The notes below the pieces were generated by a model that ran no database searches, was not told where the DNA came from, and saw nothing but the letters and a program-made list of their open reading frames with translations. The position numbers and the translations under genes are program-made. This document shows positions 17,352-25,984 of a stretch of DNA of 64,000 nt, piece by piece. The stretch comes from Prado023 sp963798745 (lineage in GTDB: Bacteria > Actinomycetota > Actinomycetes > S36-B12 > CAIYMF01): positions 434,001-498,000 of the forward strand of contig CAWCUF010000007.1 in NCBI GenBank assembly GCA_963798745.1, read 5' to 3'. Position 1 is the first letter of the stretch. Each line of letters starts with the position of its first letter.

Positions 17352-19106
17352 CTATGACCCGCACACCACGTTGGGGGTCGGCTTGTACCGCGTGAAGAAG
17401 GTCTCGGTCTTCACCGACCTGCCGTCGTTGATCCGCCGTCGGGTCACCGAGATGTCGAAACCGCGGACCCCGGCCGAGGGCACGCAGCGCTCACCGGTGT
17501 CCTCGATGGTGGTGAAGTCGGTGAAGTTCGTGCGCGGGCTGAACGAGGCGGTCACCTCGTCCCACTTCTTGGTCCCCCACATCTCGATCAGGACCCCGTC
17601 GCTCTGCCGGGTTGCGCTGATGAGCACCCCGTTGCCGGTCTCGTTGCGCATCTTCAGGTCGAGGTACCCCCAGGCCACCGTGGCCTCCAAGCCTGCCTGG
17701 TAGCGCGAGATGTACAGGCCGTGCGGATGCTGCTCGATCCGCTCGAGGCCCGCGTAGAAGCCTGCGGTCCACATCGCGGTGGTGATGATCGACACCCCAC
17801 CGCCGAGCTCCTCGCGGAACCGGCCGCCGGAGATGATGAAGCCCTCGGTGAAGCCGTTGGCCGCGGTGCGCTCCCCGACCGTGCCGTTCATCGAGAACGT
17901 GTCGCCCGGCTTGAGGATCGTGCCGTTGATCCGGCGCGCCGCCTCGCCCACGTTGGTGTAGCGGTAGGCCGCGGGCACGAAGGGCTGGCGGAAGCTGGAC
18001 AGCTTCTCCTTGATGTTCAGCGCCCTGGCGTCGGCGGTGGTGAAGGCCGCCCGGGACTTCGACAGCTCCACGGGTGCCACGCGGTCGGCCGCCTGGGTCT
18101 CGGGCAGCACCGCCAGGACCGCGGTGCCGAGCTCCTCGGGGTCGATCGCCCGGCCCGCGCGGGAGGGGATCACGACCGGCTTGCCGCCCTCGATCCGGAT
18201 GTCCGCGTTGCGACCGGTCCGTTCGATGCCCTCGAGCTCGCCGCCCAGGTCCTTGTGCAGTCCCTTGCCGTCGAGCTCGGCGACCAGCGTCGTGCCCCTG
18301 GCGGTGAACGTGAGGTTGGCGGCGATGTCGGCCGGCGGGATCTCCGCCTCCTGCTCGTCGGCGTCCTCCCCGACGCGCAGGGTGACGGGCAGGGCTACCG
18401 CAGGCTCGGCGATCTCGGTGAAGACCCGGGTGGCCTCGGCGTCGCTGATGGCGGTCGGCACCGGGGTCATCGGCAGGTCCAGGGGCGTGGCGACCGGCTG
18501 CATGTAGGCCGCCGACACGACATCGGTCGCGGCCGGGACGTCCAGGGAGGCGCCGGGCTCGCCCTTGGTCTCCTTGGCCACCGCCTTCTTCGTGTACCTG
18601 ATCGTGGGCTCCACCGGGTCGGTGGCCGACTCCGTCGCGATCGGGGCCAGGGCGGCGCCCAGCGCGGTCTCGTCGGTCGTGGTGATCAGGTCGAGGGTGA
18701 CCTCTCCACGCAGGTGGGCCAGCAGCTCGGAGGGCCGCCAGATGGTGCCGGCGGCCTGCTCCACGGTCGCGTTCCAGTCCACGGCCAGTCCCGAGGTGGC
18801 GGGCTCCAACTCGGCTGTCTCCTCGCCGGCGCGCACCTCGATCGGAGCGTCCGCCTGCTCACCGAGCGCTGCCTCGAGCGTGGCTGCAGCCTCCGGCGCG
18901 GACTCCCCACCGATGTCGACCCCGCGCACCGAGGTGCCGGCCGGGACGTCGCCGGACACTGCGGCCACGGTCGCGGCATACCCGCCGACGAGCAGCACCA
19001 CCACACCGCCGATCGCGATCGCGACCCAGCGCCGGGTGCGGCGCGCAGGTGGCTGGTCGGCCGGCGCGGCAGGGTCCTGGGCAGGGTCCTCGAGGGGCGC
19101 AGTCAC
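17352..19106 (-). CDS. VanW-family protein with peptidoglycan-binding-like domains
   Basis: 584 residues from GTG 19106. A Pro/Ala-rich N-terminal tail, one membrane span near residues 28-48 (VAIAIGGVVVLLVGGYAATVAAV), then two PG_binding_4-type modules (each starts with a pattern like GTSVRGVDIGG or RAGRAIDPEELGTAV), and a C-terminal VanW domain from about residue 380 (FRQPFVPAAYRYTNVGEAARRINGTIL, PGDTFSMNGTVGERT, GGGVSIITTAMW). In most VanW proteins the last motif reads GGGVCQVSTTLY; here Cys is replaced by Ser. The protein is probably anchored outside with the bulk in the cell wall. Exact role unknown. Confidence 0.85.
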   Translation of the reverse strand: MTAPLEDPAQDPAAPADQPPARRTRRWVAIAIGGVVVLLVGGYAATVAAVSGDVPAGTSVRGVDIGGESAPEAAATLEAALGEQADAPIEVRAGEETAELEPATSGLAVDWNATVEQAAGTIWRPSELLAHLRGEVTLDLITTTDETALGAALAPIATESATDPVEPTIRYTKKAVAKETKGEPGASLDVPAATDVVSAAYMQPVATPLDLPMTPVPTAISDAEATRVFTEIAEPAVALPVTLRVGEDADEQEAEIPPADIAANLTFTARGTTLVAELDGKGLHKDLGGELEGIERTGRNADIRIEGGKPVVIPSRAGRAIDPEELGTAVLAVLPETQAADRVAPVELSKSRAAFTTADARALNIKEKLSSFRQPFVPAAYRYTNVGEAARRINGTILKPGDTFSMNGTVGERTAANGFTEGFIISGGRFREELGGGVSIITTAMWTAGFYAGLERIEQHPHGLYISRYQAGLEATVAWGYLDLKMRNETGNGVLISATRQSDGVLIEMWGTKKWDEVTASFSPRTNFTDFTTIEDTGERCVPSAGVRGFDISVTRRRINDGRSVKTETFFTRYKPTPNVVCGS

Positions 19107-19241
19107 CGACCCATGGTAGGTCGTGCCGGCGGTGGTGCCGGGCAGGCGCCGGCCGACAGTGCGGTGATCGGGGGTCGGGCGACGATCGCTGGGCAGGTCC
19201 GGTCGGGGGGTTCGACTGCCGTTCGGGGACCCGGGAGTGGC

Positions 19242-19667
19242 TCAGGCCAGCGTGTGGAACGTCGAGGAGAAGTACACCAATGGCCCCTGTGCGTCGCCCG
19301 GCTCGTGCACCGCGGTCACGGCGCCGAGGACGATGTCGTGGTCACCGGCGGGGACGATCCGGTGGGTGCGCAGCTCGAGGCCGGCCAGCCCGTCGGTGAG
19401 CAGCAGGCAGCCGTTGTGTCCGCGCCGGGTGGCGACCCGGTCGAACTGGCCGACCAGGTCACGCCCGCGCGTGGCGAACCATCGGGCGGCGTCCTGGGCC
19501 CCGGCTGCCAGGAACGTCACCGACCAGACCCCGGCGGAGCTCACCGCGTGGTGGAAGCGCGAGTCCCGCTCCACGCAGACGAGGGCGAGCAGCGGGTCCA
19601 GGGAGACGGTGGTGAACGAGTTGGCGGTCATCGCGTGGTCGACCCCGTCGGCGCGGGTGGTGACCAC
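19242..19667 (-). CDS. Flavin reductase-like (FMN-binding) domain, frame interrupted upstream
   Basis: The frame encodes a flavin reductase domain: GVDHAMTANSFTTVSLDPLLALVCVE, HHAVSSAGVWSVTFLA, GDHDIVLGAV and LVYFSSTFHTL. The conserved N-terminal strand EQFRRAAARYATGIAVVTT is coded further upstream in the same frame up to about 19717, but no ATG, GTG, TTG or CTG occurs between the upstream TGA and GTG 19667. A likely start is the ATG at 20023 in another frame. The domain as called here is therefore N-terminally short. Homologues reduce FMN/FAD with NAD(P)H or act as partners of monooxygenases. Confidence 0.7.
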   Translation of the reverse strand: MVTTRADGVDHAMTANSFTTVSLDPLLALVCVERDSRFHHAVSSAGVWSVTFLAAGAQDAARWFATRGRDLVGQFDRVATRRGHNGCLLLTDGLAGLELRTHRIVPAGDHDIVLGAVTAVHEPGDAQGPLVYFSSTFHTLA

Positions 19668-20023
19668 CGCGATGCCGGTGGCGTAGCGGGCGGCCGCGCG
19701 GCGGAACTGCTCGGCGGTCGGCGGGGTCGGTTGGTTCGGCTGGTTCGGCTGGTCCCGGGGGGTTGGTTGGTTCGGCTGGCGGTCGGCTGGTCCCGGGGGG
19801 TTGGTTGGGGTGGCGTCGGGGGGCTCGGGTCCAGCTCTTCAGGTGTCGGCTGGGGTGGCGAGGACGCGTTCGGCGCCGACGCGTTCGGCTCCGACTGCTG
19901 CGGCTCCGACGCGTGCGCGTCCGACTGCTGCGGCTCCGACGCGTGCGCGTCCGACGCCTGCGGCTCCGACTCCGTGGGCTCCGACGCGTCGTGAGTCGAT
20001 CCCTTCGACTGGGGCTCAAGCAT
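19628..20023 (-). pseudogene. Low-complexity N-terminal frame of the flavin reductase, separated by a frameshift
   Basis: The ATG at 20023 overlaps the stop of the preceding membrane protein gene, as coupled genes do. It opens an acidic Ser/Glu/Pro/Ala-rich stretch (MLEPQSKGSTHDASEPTESE and on) that runs through tandem repeats at about 19730-19990. At its 3' end it overlaps the flavin reductase domain in a different frame (offset 2). One indel in the Pro/Thr/Gln-coding repeats would join the two into a protein of about 260 residues. Confidence 0.5.
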
Positions 20024-20411
20024 CGACGCGTCCCGGCGAAGCGGGCCCCGGGAGCGCCGGGTCCTCGTCGGCCAGGGGGAGCAGCGGGAAGCCGCAGGCT
20101 GCGGCGAGCAGCATCGACCCGCTCACCAGGTAGGCCAGTTGGCGCGTGCCGGCGCTGAGGATCAGGTCGCCCGCCGCGGTCTCCGAGCCCATGACCAGCG
20201 TGGCCGTCAGCCAGCCCAGGGACACCGCGACCGCGCCCCCCCGCGACCCGACCCACCAGGCTGCGGCGCGGGCGACCAGCACGATCGCCACGACCCCGAC
20301 GATCCCGCCGCTGGGCACGGTCACCGACCCGATCAGGGTCGTGTGGGTCTGCAGCAGGGCTCCGACGAAGCCCAGGAACAGGCCCAGGGCGATCAGGGCA
20401 GCGACGCGCAT
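20016..20411 (-). CDS. Small integral membrane protein, DUF6113-like
   Basis: 131 residues from ATG 20411. Four hydrophobic segments: about residues 3-20 (VAALIALGLFLGFVGALL), 34-50, 58-72 and 87-104, with short loops, ending in an acidic Pro/Ala tail. Size and topology fit small actinobacterial membrane proteins found near mshB (DUF6113), but the assignment is by pattern only. Its stop overlaps the ATG at 20023. Confidence 0.6.
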   Translation of the reverse strand: MRVAALIALGLFLGFVGALLQTHTTLIGSVTVPSGGIVGVVAIVLVARAAAWWVGSRGGAVAVSLGWLTATLVMGSETAAGDLILSAGTRQLAYLVSGSMLLAAACGFPLLPLADEDPALPGPASPGRVDA

Positions 20412-20550
20412 GGGGGTCAGCCTAGGCCGGGAGCGCGCCAGGGGAGGCCAGGCCGGCGCCCTGGCGCAGCAGCGGCCGAGCGCCCGGCTGGTGTGCCCCG
20501 CCCGGCCGGAGCCATCCCGCGACGTCCCACGGTCCGCCGGTCCCTGCGGA

Positions 20551-20659
20551 CCCTTCCCCCGAGACCAGCCTGCGAGTGCAGCCCCCACCCTTCCCCCGAG
20601 ATCAACCTGGGATCGTGTTGACCCTCTTTCGGCAAGAGCATCCCAGATTGTCCTGGGGA
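20551..20659. repeat. Imperfect palindromic intergenic repeat
   Basis: Two direct copies of CCCTTCCCCCGAGA(C/T)CA (20551 and 20588). The second continues into CCTGGGAT, and an inverted partner follows at 20640 (ATCCCAGATTGTCCTGGGGA). It lies between the dapD stop and the small membrane protein gene. Confidence 0.55.
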
Positions 20660-20696
20660 GGCCGCGGGCGAGGGCGCGCACCGCTCGGCGGCAGCC

Positions 20697-21638
20697 TCAG
20701 TCGTTGGCGTGCAGGTGCTCGGCCAGTCCGCCCCAGTGCCCGGTGCGTGGCGTCACCTCGAGCGCACCGGTCAGCGAGTTGCGCCGGAACAGCAGGTCGG
20801 CCACGCCGGAGAGCTCCACGCCCTTGACGACCTCACCGTCGGGCAGGCGCACCTTGGACCCGGCGGTCACATAGCAGCCCGCCTCCACGACCGATCGATC
20901 GCCCAGGGAGATCCCGATGCCGCCGTTGGCCCCGATCAGGGCGCCCTCGCCGATGGTCACCTGCTGGCTGCCACCGCCCGACAGGGTGCCCATGATCGAC
21001 GCGCCGCCGCCGATGTCGGACCCGGACCCCACGATGACGCCCGCCGAGATCCGGCCCTCCACCATCGAGGGGCCCAGCGTGCCTGCGTTGAAGTTGCAGA
21101 AGCCCTCGTGCATCACGGTGGTCCCGGGGGCCAGGTGTGCGCCGAGCCGGACCCGGTCGGCGTCGGCGATCCGCACTCCGGAGGGCACCACGTAGTCGAC
21201 CATCCGCGGGAACTTGTCGACGCTGAGCACGGTGAGCGCCTCGCCGGCGATCCGGGCGCGCAGGCGCACCTCGGGCAGCGACTCGAGGGCCACCGGCCCC
21301 AGCGTGGTCCACGCCACGTTGGCCAGCACCCCGAAGATCCCCTCGACGTTGATGCTGCGCGGGACCACCAGCCGGTGCGAGAGCAGGTGCAGTCGCAGGT
21401 AGGCGTCGGCGATGTCGGCCGGCGGCGCGGACAGGTCGGCGATGGTGGTGCGCAGGACGCGGGTGACGGTGCCGCGGATGGGGTCCTCGCCGCAGGCGTC
21501 CTCGAGGTGCGCGACCGCCTCGGGCTCGGCGCTGAGCGTGGGTGCGGGGTACCAGACGTCGAGGATCGCCGCGTCGGCGGCGGTGCTGGCGTGGGTCGCG
21601 ATGCCGAAGCCGGATGCGGGGCAGGTGAGGCGGTCCAT
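20697..21638 (-). CDS. dapD: 2,3,4,5-tetrahydropyridine-2,6-dicarboxylate N-succinyltransferase
   Basis: 313 residues from ATG 21638. It transfers succinyl from succinyl-CoA to tetrahydrodipicolinate in lysine/DAP synthesis. The actinobacterial-type N-terminal domain (GFGIATHASTADAAILDVWYPAP, then DIADAYLRLHLLSHRL) is followed by a left-handed beta-helix with hexapeptide repeats: VVPSGVRIADADRVRLGAHL, MHEGFCNFNAGTLGPSMVEG, GSGSDIGGGASIMGTLSGGG, IGANGGIGISLGD. Divergent from dapE with 58 nt between, as in mycobacteria. Confidence 0.95.
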   Translation of the reverse strand: MDRLTCPASGFGIATHASTAADAAILDVWYPAPTLSAEPEAVAHLEDACGEDPIRGTVTRVLRTTIADLSAPPADIADAYLRLHLLSHRLVVPRSINVEGIFGVLANVAWTTLGPVALESLPEVRLRARIAGEALTVLSVDKFPRMVDYVVPSGVRIADADRVRLGAHLAPGTTVMHEGFCNFNAGTLGPSMVEGRISAGVIVGSGSDIGGGASIMGTLSGGGSQQVTIGEGALIGANGGIGISLGDRSVVEAGCYVTAGSKVRLPDGEVVKGVELSGVADLLFRRNSLTGALEVTPRTGHWGGLAEHLHAND

Positions 21639-21696
21639 GGGTCGGTAGCGTAGGGCAGCGCGCCCACGACCGCGGGCAGCCCGATTGGAGAGCGCC

Positions 21697-22875
21697 ATGC
21701 CCCTGGACCCCACCGGCGACGTCGTCGCCCTGCTCGGCGAGCTCGTCGACATCCCCAGTGAGAGCCGCTCGGAGCAGGCCATCGCCGACGCGATCGCCGG
21801 GGCGCTGGCGGCGGTCGAGCACCTCACGGTCGAGCGGATCGGCAACAACCTGGTGGCGCGCACCGACTTCGGACTCCCCGACCGGGTCCTGATCTGCGGG
21901 CACATCGACACGGTGCCCGAAGCCGACAACCTGCCGCACCACCTCAGTGAGGTCGACGGCCAGGAGCGGCTGGTCGGCCTCGGCTCGTGCGACATGAAGG
22001 GCGGGGTCGCCGTCGCCCTGGCGCTGGCCGCCACGGTCAGCGAGCCGACCCGCGATGTGACCTACGTGTTCTACGAGTCCGAGGAGATCGAGGAGCTGCA
22101 CAACGGGCTCAAGCTGCTGGCCGACACCCGCCCGGACCTGCTGGCCGGGGACTTCGCGGTCCTCATGGAGCCCTCGGATGCCGGCGTCGAGGCGGGCTGC
22201 CAGGGCACCCTGCGCGCCGAGATCCATCTGGCCGGCCGGCGCAGCCACAGCGCGCGCTCCTGGCTGGGGCGCAACGCCATCCACGCCGCCGGCGAGGTGC
22301 TGGCCCGGCTGGGCGACTACCAGGCCTCGCGGGTGCTCATCGACGGGCTGGAGTACCGCGAGGGGCTCAATGCCGTGCTCATCAGTGGTGGTGTGGCCGG
22401 CAACGTGATCCCCGACGAATGCGTGGTCACGGTGAACTACCGGTTCGCCCCGTCGCTGACCGAGGAGTTGGCGATCCGGCATGTCCAGGCGATCTTCGAA
22501 GGATTCGACGTGCGGATCGTCGACGTCGCCGCCGGGGCGCTGCCCGGGCTGGCCCATCCAGCGGCTCAGGCGTTCATCGAGGCCACTGACTCCACCCCGC
22601 GCCCCAAGTTCGGGTGGACCGACGTGGCCCGGTTCAGCGCCCTGAACGTCCCTGCGGTGAACTACGGGCCCGGTGACCCGTCCCTGGCGCACACCCGCGA
22701 GGAGTACGTGCCCACCGAGCAGGTGCGCTCGGTGCTGGCGATGATGCGTACATGGCTGGCCACCCCGGTGCCGCGACCGGACGTCTGGGGCCAGTTGCCC
22801 GGCGTGGTCAACCGGATCGATGCTGACCCGCTGGCGACCCGCCCGATGCCAGCCCGCGGCCGGCGCCGCGACTGA
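21697..22875 (+). CDS. dapE: Succinyl-diaminopimelate desuccinylase
   Basis: 392 residues from ATG 21697; a TTG at 21685 is in frame but less likely. M20 metallopeptidase fold: zinc His in CGHIDTVPEAD, bridging Asp in GSCDMKGG, catalytic Glu pair in YESEEIEELHN, Glu in LMEPSDAGVEAGCQG, and C-terminal KFGWTDVARFSALNVPAVNYGPGDPSLAHT, which provides the last His. The C-terminal extension after RSVLAMMRTWL is about 35 residues longer than in mycobacteria. Completes the dapC/dapD/dapE set. Confidence 0.95.
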   Translation: MPLDPTGDVVALLGELVDIPSESRSEQAIADAIAGALAAVEHLTVERIGNNLVARTDFGLPDRVLICGHIDTVPEADNLPHHLSEVDGQERLVGLGSCDMKGGVAVALALAATVSEPTRDVTYVFYESEEIEELHNGLKLLADTRPDLLAGDFAVLMEPSDAGVEAGCQGTLRAEIHLAGRRSHSARSWLGRNAIHAAGEVLARLGDYQASRVLIDGLEYREGLNAVLISGGVAGNVIPDECVVTVNYRFAPSLTEELAIRHVQAIFEGFDVRIVDVAAGALPGLAHPAAQAFIEATDSTPRPKFGWTDVARFSALNVPAVNYGPGDPSLAHTREEYVPTEQVRSVLAMMRTWLATPVPRPDVWGQLPGVVNRIDADPLATRPMPARGRRRD

Positions 22876-23024
22876 AGCGCCCCCGCGCCTCCGCGTCCCT
22901 GCGCCCCGCTTCCCCCGCGTCCCTGGCAGTGCCGCCACGCCAGAGTCGCCGAACGCCGGGTTCGTCCACTGGGCGACGCGCGAACGTCGCTGCGGTGGAG
23001 GCACCCGGCGCGGGGCGGTGCTGG

Positions 23025-23570
23025 TCAGGCGGCTTTGATCGCCGAGACGTCGAGCTGGATCTTGATCACGTCCGAGACCAGGACTCCGCCGGCCTCCAGG
23101 GCGACGTTCCAGGTCAGGCCGAAATCCTTGCGCGACAGCTCGGCGGTGCCCTCGAACCCGGCACGGACGTTGCCGAACGGGTCGGTGGTCACGCCCAGCG
23201 GCTCGATGGCGACCTCGATCGGGCGGATGACGCCCTTGATCGACAGGTCGCCGATCATCACGAACTCGTCGCCGTCGGACTTCACAGCGGTGGAGGCGAA
23301 GGTCATCTGCGCGTTGTTCTCCACGTCGAAGAAGTCCGGGCTGCGCAGGTGCGCGTCGCGGTCGGGGCTGCCGGTGCTCACCGAGGCCAGCTCGACACTG
23401 ACCTGGGCGGTCGAGCCGCTCGGATTGGCCTCGTCGATGACCAGGGTTCCGGCGAACTCCTCGAACGAGCCGCGGACCTTCGCCACCATCGCGTGCCGAG
23501 CGACGAAGCCCAGTCGGGAGTGGCTCGGGTCGATGGTCCAGGTGCCGTGGTAGTTGCTGTAGTCGGTCAT
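23025..23570 (-). CDS. YceI-family lipid-binding protein
   Basis: 181 residues, no signal peptide. The YceI lipocalin-like fold is seen from GTWTIDPSHSRLGFVARHAMVAKVRGSF, through SVSTGSPDRDAHLRSPDFFD, LSIKGVIRPIEV and LSRKDFGLTWN. Cytoplasmic YceI proteins in actinomycetes are thought to bind isoprenoid-type lipids; this comes from family knowledge, not from this sequence. AAGGAG precedes the ATG, and a TTGACA box and a palindromic operator lie further upstream. Confidence 0.93.
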   Translation of the reverse strand: MTDYSNYHGTWTIDPSHSRLGFVARHAMVAKVRGSFEEFAGTLVIDEANPSGSTAQVSVELASVSTGSPDRDAHLRSPDFFDVENNAQMTFASTAVKSDGDEFVMIGDLSIKGVIRPIEVAIEPLGVTTDPFGNVRAGFEGTAELSRKDFGLTWNVALEAGGVLVSDVIKIQLDVSAIKAA

Positions 23571-23595
23571 GGGCTGCTCCTTCAGATCGGTGTGG

Positions 23596-23628
23596 ATGAT
23601 TGAACTGTCAACAAGATGATTGAATCAT
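23596..23628 (-). promoter_or_regulatory. Putative operator and promoter of yceI
   Basis: A perfect 13-bp palindrome ATGATTGAATCAT (23616-23628) and a second 9-bp half site ATGATTGAA (23596-23604), spaced 20 bp start to start, i.e. about two helical turns. On the coding strand a TTGACA (-35-like) lies between them. MarR-type regulators commonly control yceI genes and bind such sites; no regulator gene is adjacent here. Confidence 0.6.
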
Positions 23629-23672
23629 GAAGTGAATCCGCGAGCAAGTCGTCCGTCGTTCACGGCGCGGTC

Positions 23673-24821
23673 GTGCTGAGGTCGCCGCCGTGGACCGGCC
23701 CGTGGTTACGTTGGCCGGCATGGACCACACCGAACCGACCACACCCGAACCGACCACACCCGAAACGACCGTCCGCGAATCGACCACACCCGAACCGACC
23801 GTCCGCGAATCGACCACACCCGAACCGACCGTCCGCGAATCGACCACACCCGAACCGACGCACCGAACCGGTCACCGAACCGAGCGCGCCGGCACCCACC
23901 GCGCCCGAAACCACCGCGCCCGAAACCACCGCGCCCGAACCGACCGTCCCCGAACCAGCTGCGGCCGGCCCGACCGCGCCGACTGACCTCAGTGTCGGGC
24001 CGGCCGCCACACCCGTCCCTCGCAATGGGACCCCCGAGGCCGGCCGCGCCAAGGGGCCGGTCCTGCTGCGCCGACACCAGATCCCCGGGACGACCACCGA
24101 CCAGCGCCTGCTCGACACCCGCGACTCCGGCGACTGGGTGCATACCGACCCCTGGCGCGTCCTGCGGATCCAGGCCGAGTTCGTCGAGGGCTTCGGCGCG
24201 CTGGCCACCCTCGGCCCGGCGATCAGCGTCTTCGGTTCGGCGCGCACCCCGGCCGGACACCGCGAGTACGCCCTTGCCCAGCAGGTCGCCGGGCTGTTGG
24301 TGGACGCCGGCTACGCCGTCATCACCGGCGGCGGCCCCGGCATCATGGCGGCGGCCAACCGCGGCGCGTGGGAGGCCGGCGGCACGTCTGTGGGCCTGGG
24401 CATCGAGCTGCCCTTCGAGCAGGGCATGAACCAGTGGGTCGACCTCGGGGTGAACTTCCGGTACTTCTTCGCCCGCAAGACCATGTTCGTCAAGTACGCG
24501 CAGGGATTCGTGGTGTTCCCCGGTGGCTTCGGCACCATCGACGAGTTGTTCGAGGCACTCACCCTGGTCCAGACCGGCAAGGTCACCACCTTCCCGATCA
24601 TCCTGGTCGGGGTGGCGTACTGGTCGGGCCTGGTCGACTGGCTGCGCGCCACGATGGCCGGCGACGGCAAGATCTCGGCCTCCGACCTTGACCTGATCCA
24701 TCTCACCGACGATCCGCTGCGGGTGATCGAGATCCTGGCCCAGTCGGCCGAGTATCGCGCCGAGGGCCCTGCTCCGGGTGCGCCGGGTCCGTTCGACCTG
24801 TCGCCGGCCGATGGGACCTGA
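23673..24821 (+). CDS. LOG-family (TIGR00730, lysine decarboxylase-like) protein with repeat N-terminus
   Basis: The domain starts near residue 125 (KGPVLLRRHQIPGTTTDQRLL) and is complete: DWVHTDPWRVLRIQAEFVEGF, SVFGSART, VITGGGPGIMAAANRGA, FFARKTMFVKYAQGFVVFPGGFGTIDELFE. LOG proteins with the PGGxGTxxE motif hydrolyse cytokinin-type nucleotides or act as nucleotide phosphoribohydrolases. The open frame reaches back to GTG 23673, but its first about 60 residues are a basic Asn-Arg-Pro-His repeat. The more natural start is ATG 23720 in another frame, which reads an acidic MDHTEPTTPEPTTPE repeat; a 1-nt change near 23860-23870 would join the two. True N-terminus uncertain. Confidence 0.85.
   Translation: MLRSPPWTGPWLRWPAWTTPNRPHPNRPHPKRPSANRPHPNRPSANRPHPNRPSANRPHPNRRTEPVTEPSAPAPTAPETTAPETTAPEPTVPEPAAAGPTAPTDLSVGPAATPVPRNGTPEAGRAKGPVLLRRHQIPGTTTDQRLLDTRDSGDWVHTDPWRVLRIQAEFVEGFGALATLGPAISVFGSARTPAGHREYALAQQVAGLLVDAGYAVITGGGPGIMAAANRGAWEAGGTSVGLGIELPFEQGMNQWVDLGVNFRYFFARKTMFVKYAQGFVVFPGGFGTIDELFEALTLVQTGKVTTFPIILVGVAYWSGLVDWLRATMAGDGKISASDLDLIHLTDDPLRVIEILAQSAEYRAEGPAPGAPGPFDLSPADGT
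23731..23850 (+). repeat. 30-bp minisatellite, 4 units, in LOG-protein leader
   Basis: Four 30-bp units, each ending in CGACCACACC, the last two near-identical. Multiple-of-three period, open in more than one frame. It lies just before the probable frameshift of the LOG gene. Confidence 0.88.
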
Positions 24822-24854
24822 CCTGACCCGAGGACCCGGACCTGACGCACACCG

Positions 24855-24932
24855 GCGTGACCTGAGCCGACGAACGGGACCTGACGTACTCCTCGCGTGA
24901 CCTGAGCCGACGAACGGGACCTGACGTACTCC
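24855..24932. repeat. 40-bp direct duplication in intergenic DNA
   Basis: A 38-bp block starting GCGTGACCTGAGCCGACG is repeated exactly with a 40-bp period, within a 230-bp stretch (24822-25055) dominated by GACCTGA-type words. No gene is visible here. Confidence 0.85.
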
Positions 24933-25055
24933 GACGGGACCTGAGCCCGACGGACCGGAGGCTCAGTGCCCACCGTGACCCGAACCGTTGGCGGGACGTG
25001 ACCTGAACCGACCATGGTTCCTGCCGAGCCGCGCGGGCCGTGGCAGGATCATGGT

Positions 25056-25523
25056 GTGATCGTCCTGTTCGTCGTCGTGGCCATGGCCATCGTGGCCGCC
25101 GTGGCCGTCCTTGTGGCCCGCGACCGTCCGCTGCTGGCCGAGGACCCGGTCCGTGGGCGGCCCCTGCGTTGGGACGCCGCGGCCGGTGTGGACGACCAGG
25201 ACCTGGCCGACGTGCGCTTCGCCGTCGTCCTGCGCGGCTACCGGATGTCGGAGGTGGACCGCGTCCTGGCTGACACCCGCGAGGCGCTGGTGGCCCGGGA
25301 CGCGCAACTGGCCGAGCTGCGCCGGGTGGTCGCAGCGCTCGGCGGCCACCGAGAGGAGCGCTCCACGGATGCCGCGGCGGGCACGGGCGCCGACCCGCAG
25401 CCCACCGACCCGCAGCCCACCGACCCGCAGCCCACCGACCCGCAGCCCACCGACCCGCAGCCCACCGACCCGCAGCACGTCGCCGCCGGCCTGGCTGCGG
25501 TTGACCCGAGGGATCGATCATGA
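25056..25523 (+). CDS. DivIVA-domain-containing membrane protein
   Basis: 155 residues from GTG 25056. An N-terminal membrane span (residues 2-19, rich in Val and Ala) is followed by a short linker and a DivIVA-type motif DVRFAVVLRGYRMSEVDRVLADTREAL. The C-terminus contains five PQPTD repeats from a 15-bp minisatellite. It matches the Rv1209-like protein at this position in mycobacteria. Probably cell-envelope or polar localisation. The stop overlaps the next ATG (ATGA). Confidence 0.75.
   Translation: MIVLFVVVAMAIVAAVAVLVARDRPLLAEDPVRGRPLRWDAAAGVDDQDLADVRFAVVLRGYRMSEVDRVLADTREALVARDAQLAELRRVVAALGGHREERSTDAAAGTGADPQPTDPQPTDPQPTDPQPTDPQPTDPQHVAAGLAAVDPRDRS
25392..25466 (+). repeat. 15-bp minisatellite, 5 units, coding
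   Basis: Five units of GACCCGCAGCCCACC, apparently identical, encoding (DPQPT)5 in the tail of the DivIVA-domain protein. Confidence 0.9.
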
Positions 25524-25984
25524 GCGCCCGCCGGCACCTGGTCCGCGACGTCATCGTCGACGCCCCGCCCGAGGTCGTGTTCGCAGCCCTGACCGATTGG
25601 CCGACCCAGGGCCAGTGGATGCTGGGCACCCACGTCCATGCCGAGGGTCCCGCCCAGGGCGTCGGCGGCCGGTTGCGGGCGTTCACCGGCGTCGGGCGGC
25701 TGGGTTTCTGGGACACCATGGAGATCACCGAGTGGGAGCCACCCCGGCTCGTGCGTGTGCTGCACACCGGCCGGGTGGTGCGCGGTCCGGGCATCTTCGA
25801 GGTGCTGGCCCTGCCCGAGGGGCGCAGCCGGTTCGTCTGGCGCGAGGAGCTGGAGCTCCCGCTCGGCGCGGTGGGCCGGGCCGGGTTCACCCTGGTGGGC
25901 CCGGTGTTCGCGGCCGGCGTCGTGGCCTCCCTGCGCCGGTTCGCCGCGCTCGTGGAGTCCGGCGAGTTGGGCCAGGGCCGCTGA
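25520..25984 (+). CDS. SRPBCC-family protein (START-like fold)
   Basis: 154 residues. VRDVIVDAPPEVVFAALTDWPTQGQWM is the typical first strand-helix of polyketide-cyclase/START-like proteins, followed by GVGGRLRAFTGVGRLGFWDTMEITEWEPP and FVWREELELP. It likely binds a hydrophobic ligand, identity unknown. Overlaps the DivIVA-domain gene by 4 nt, so co-translated. Confidence 0.85.
   Translation: MSARRHLVRDVIVDAPPEVVFAALTDWPTQGQWMLGTHVHAEGPAQGVGGRLRAFTGVGRLGFWDTMEITEWEPPRLVRVLHTGRVVRGPGIFEVLALPEGRSRFVWREELELPLGAVGRAGFTLVGPVFAAGVVASLRRFAALVESGELGQGR

Noticed and set aside
17721..19994. 757-codon plus-strand frame opposite the VanW-family gene
   Set aside because: Antisense shadow; no family features, rich in Gly/Arg/His/Asp.
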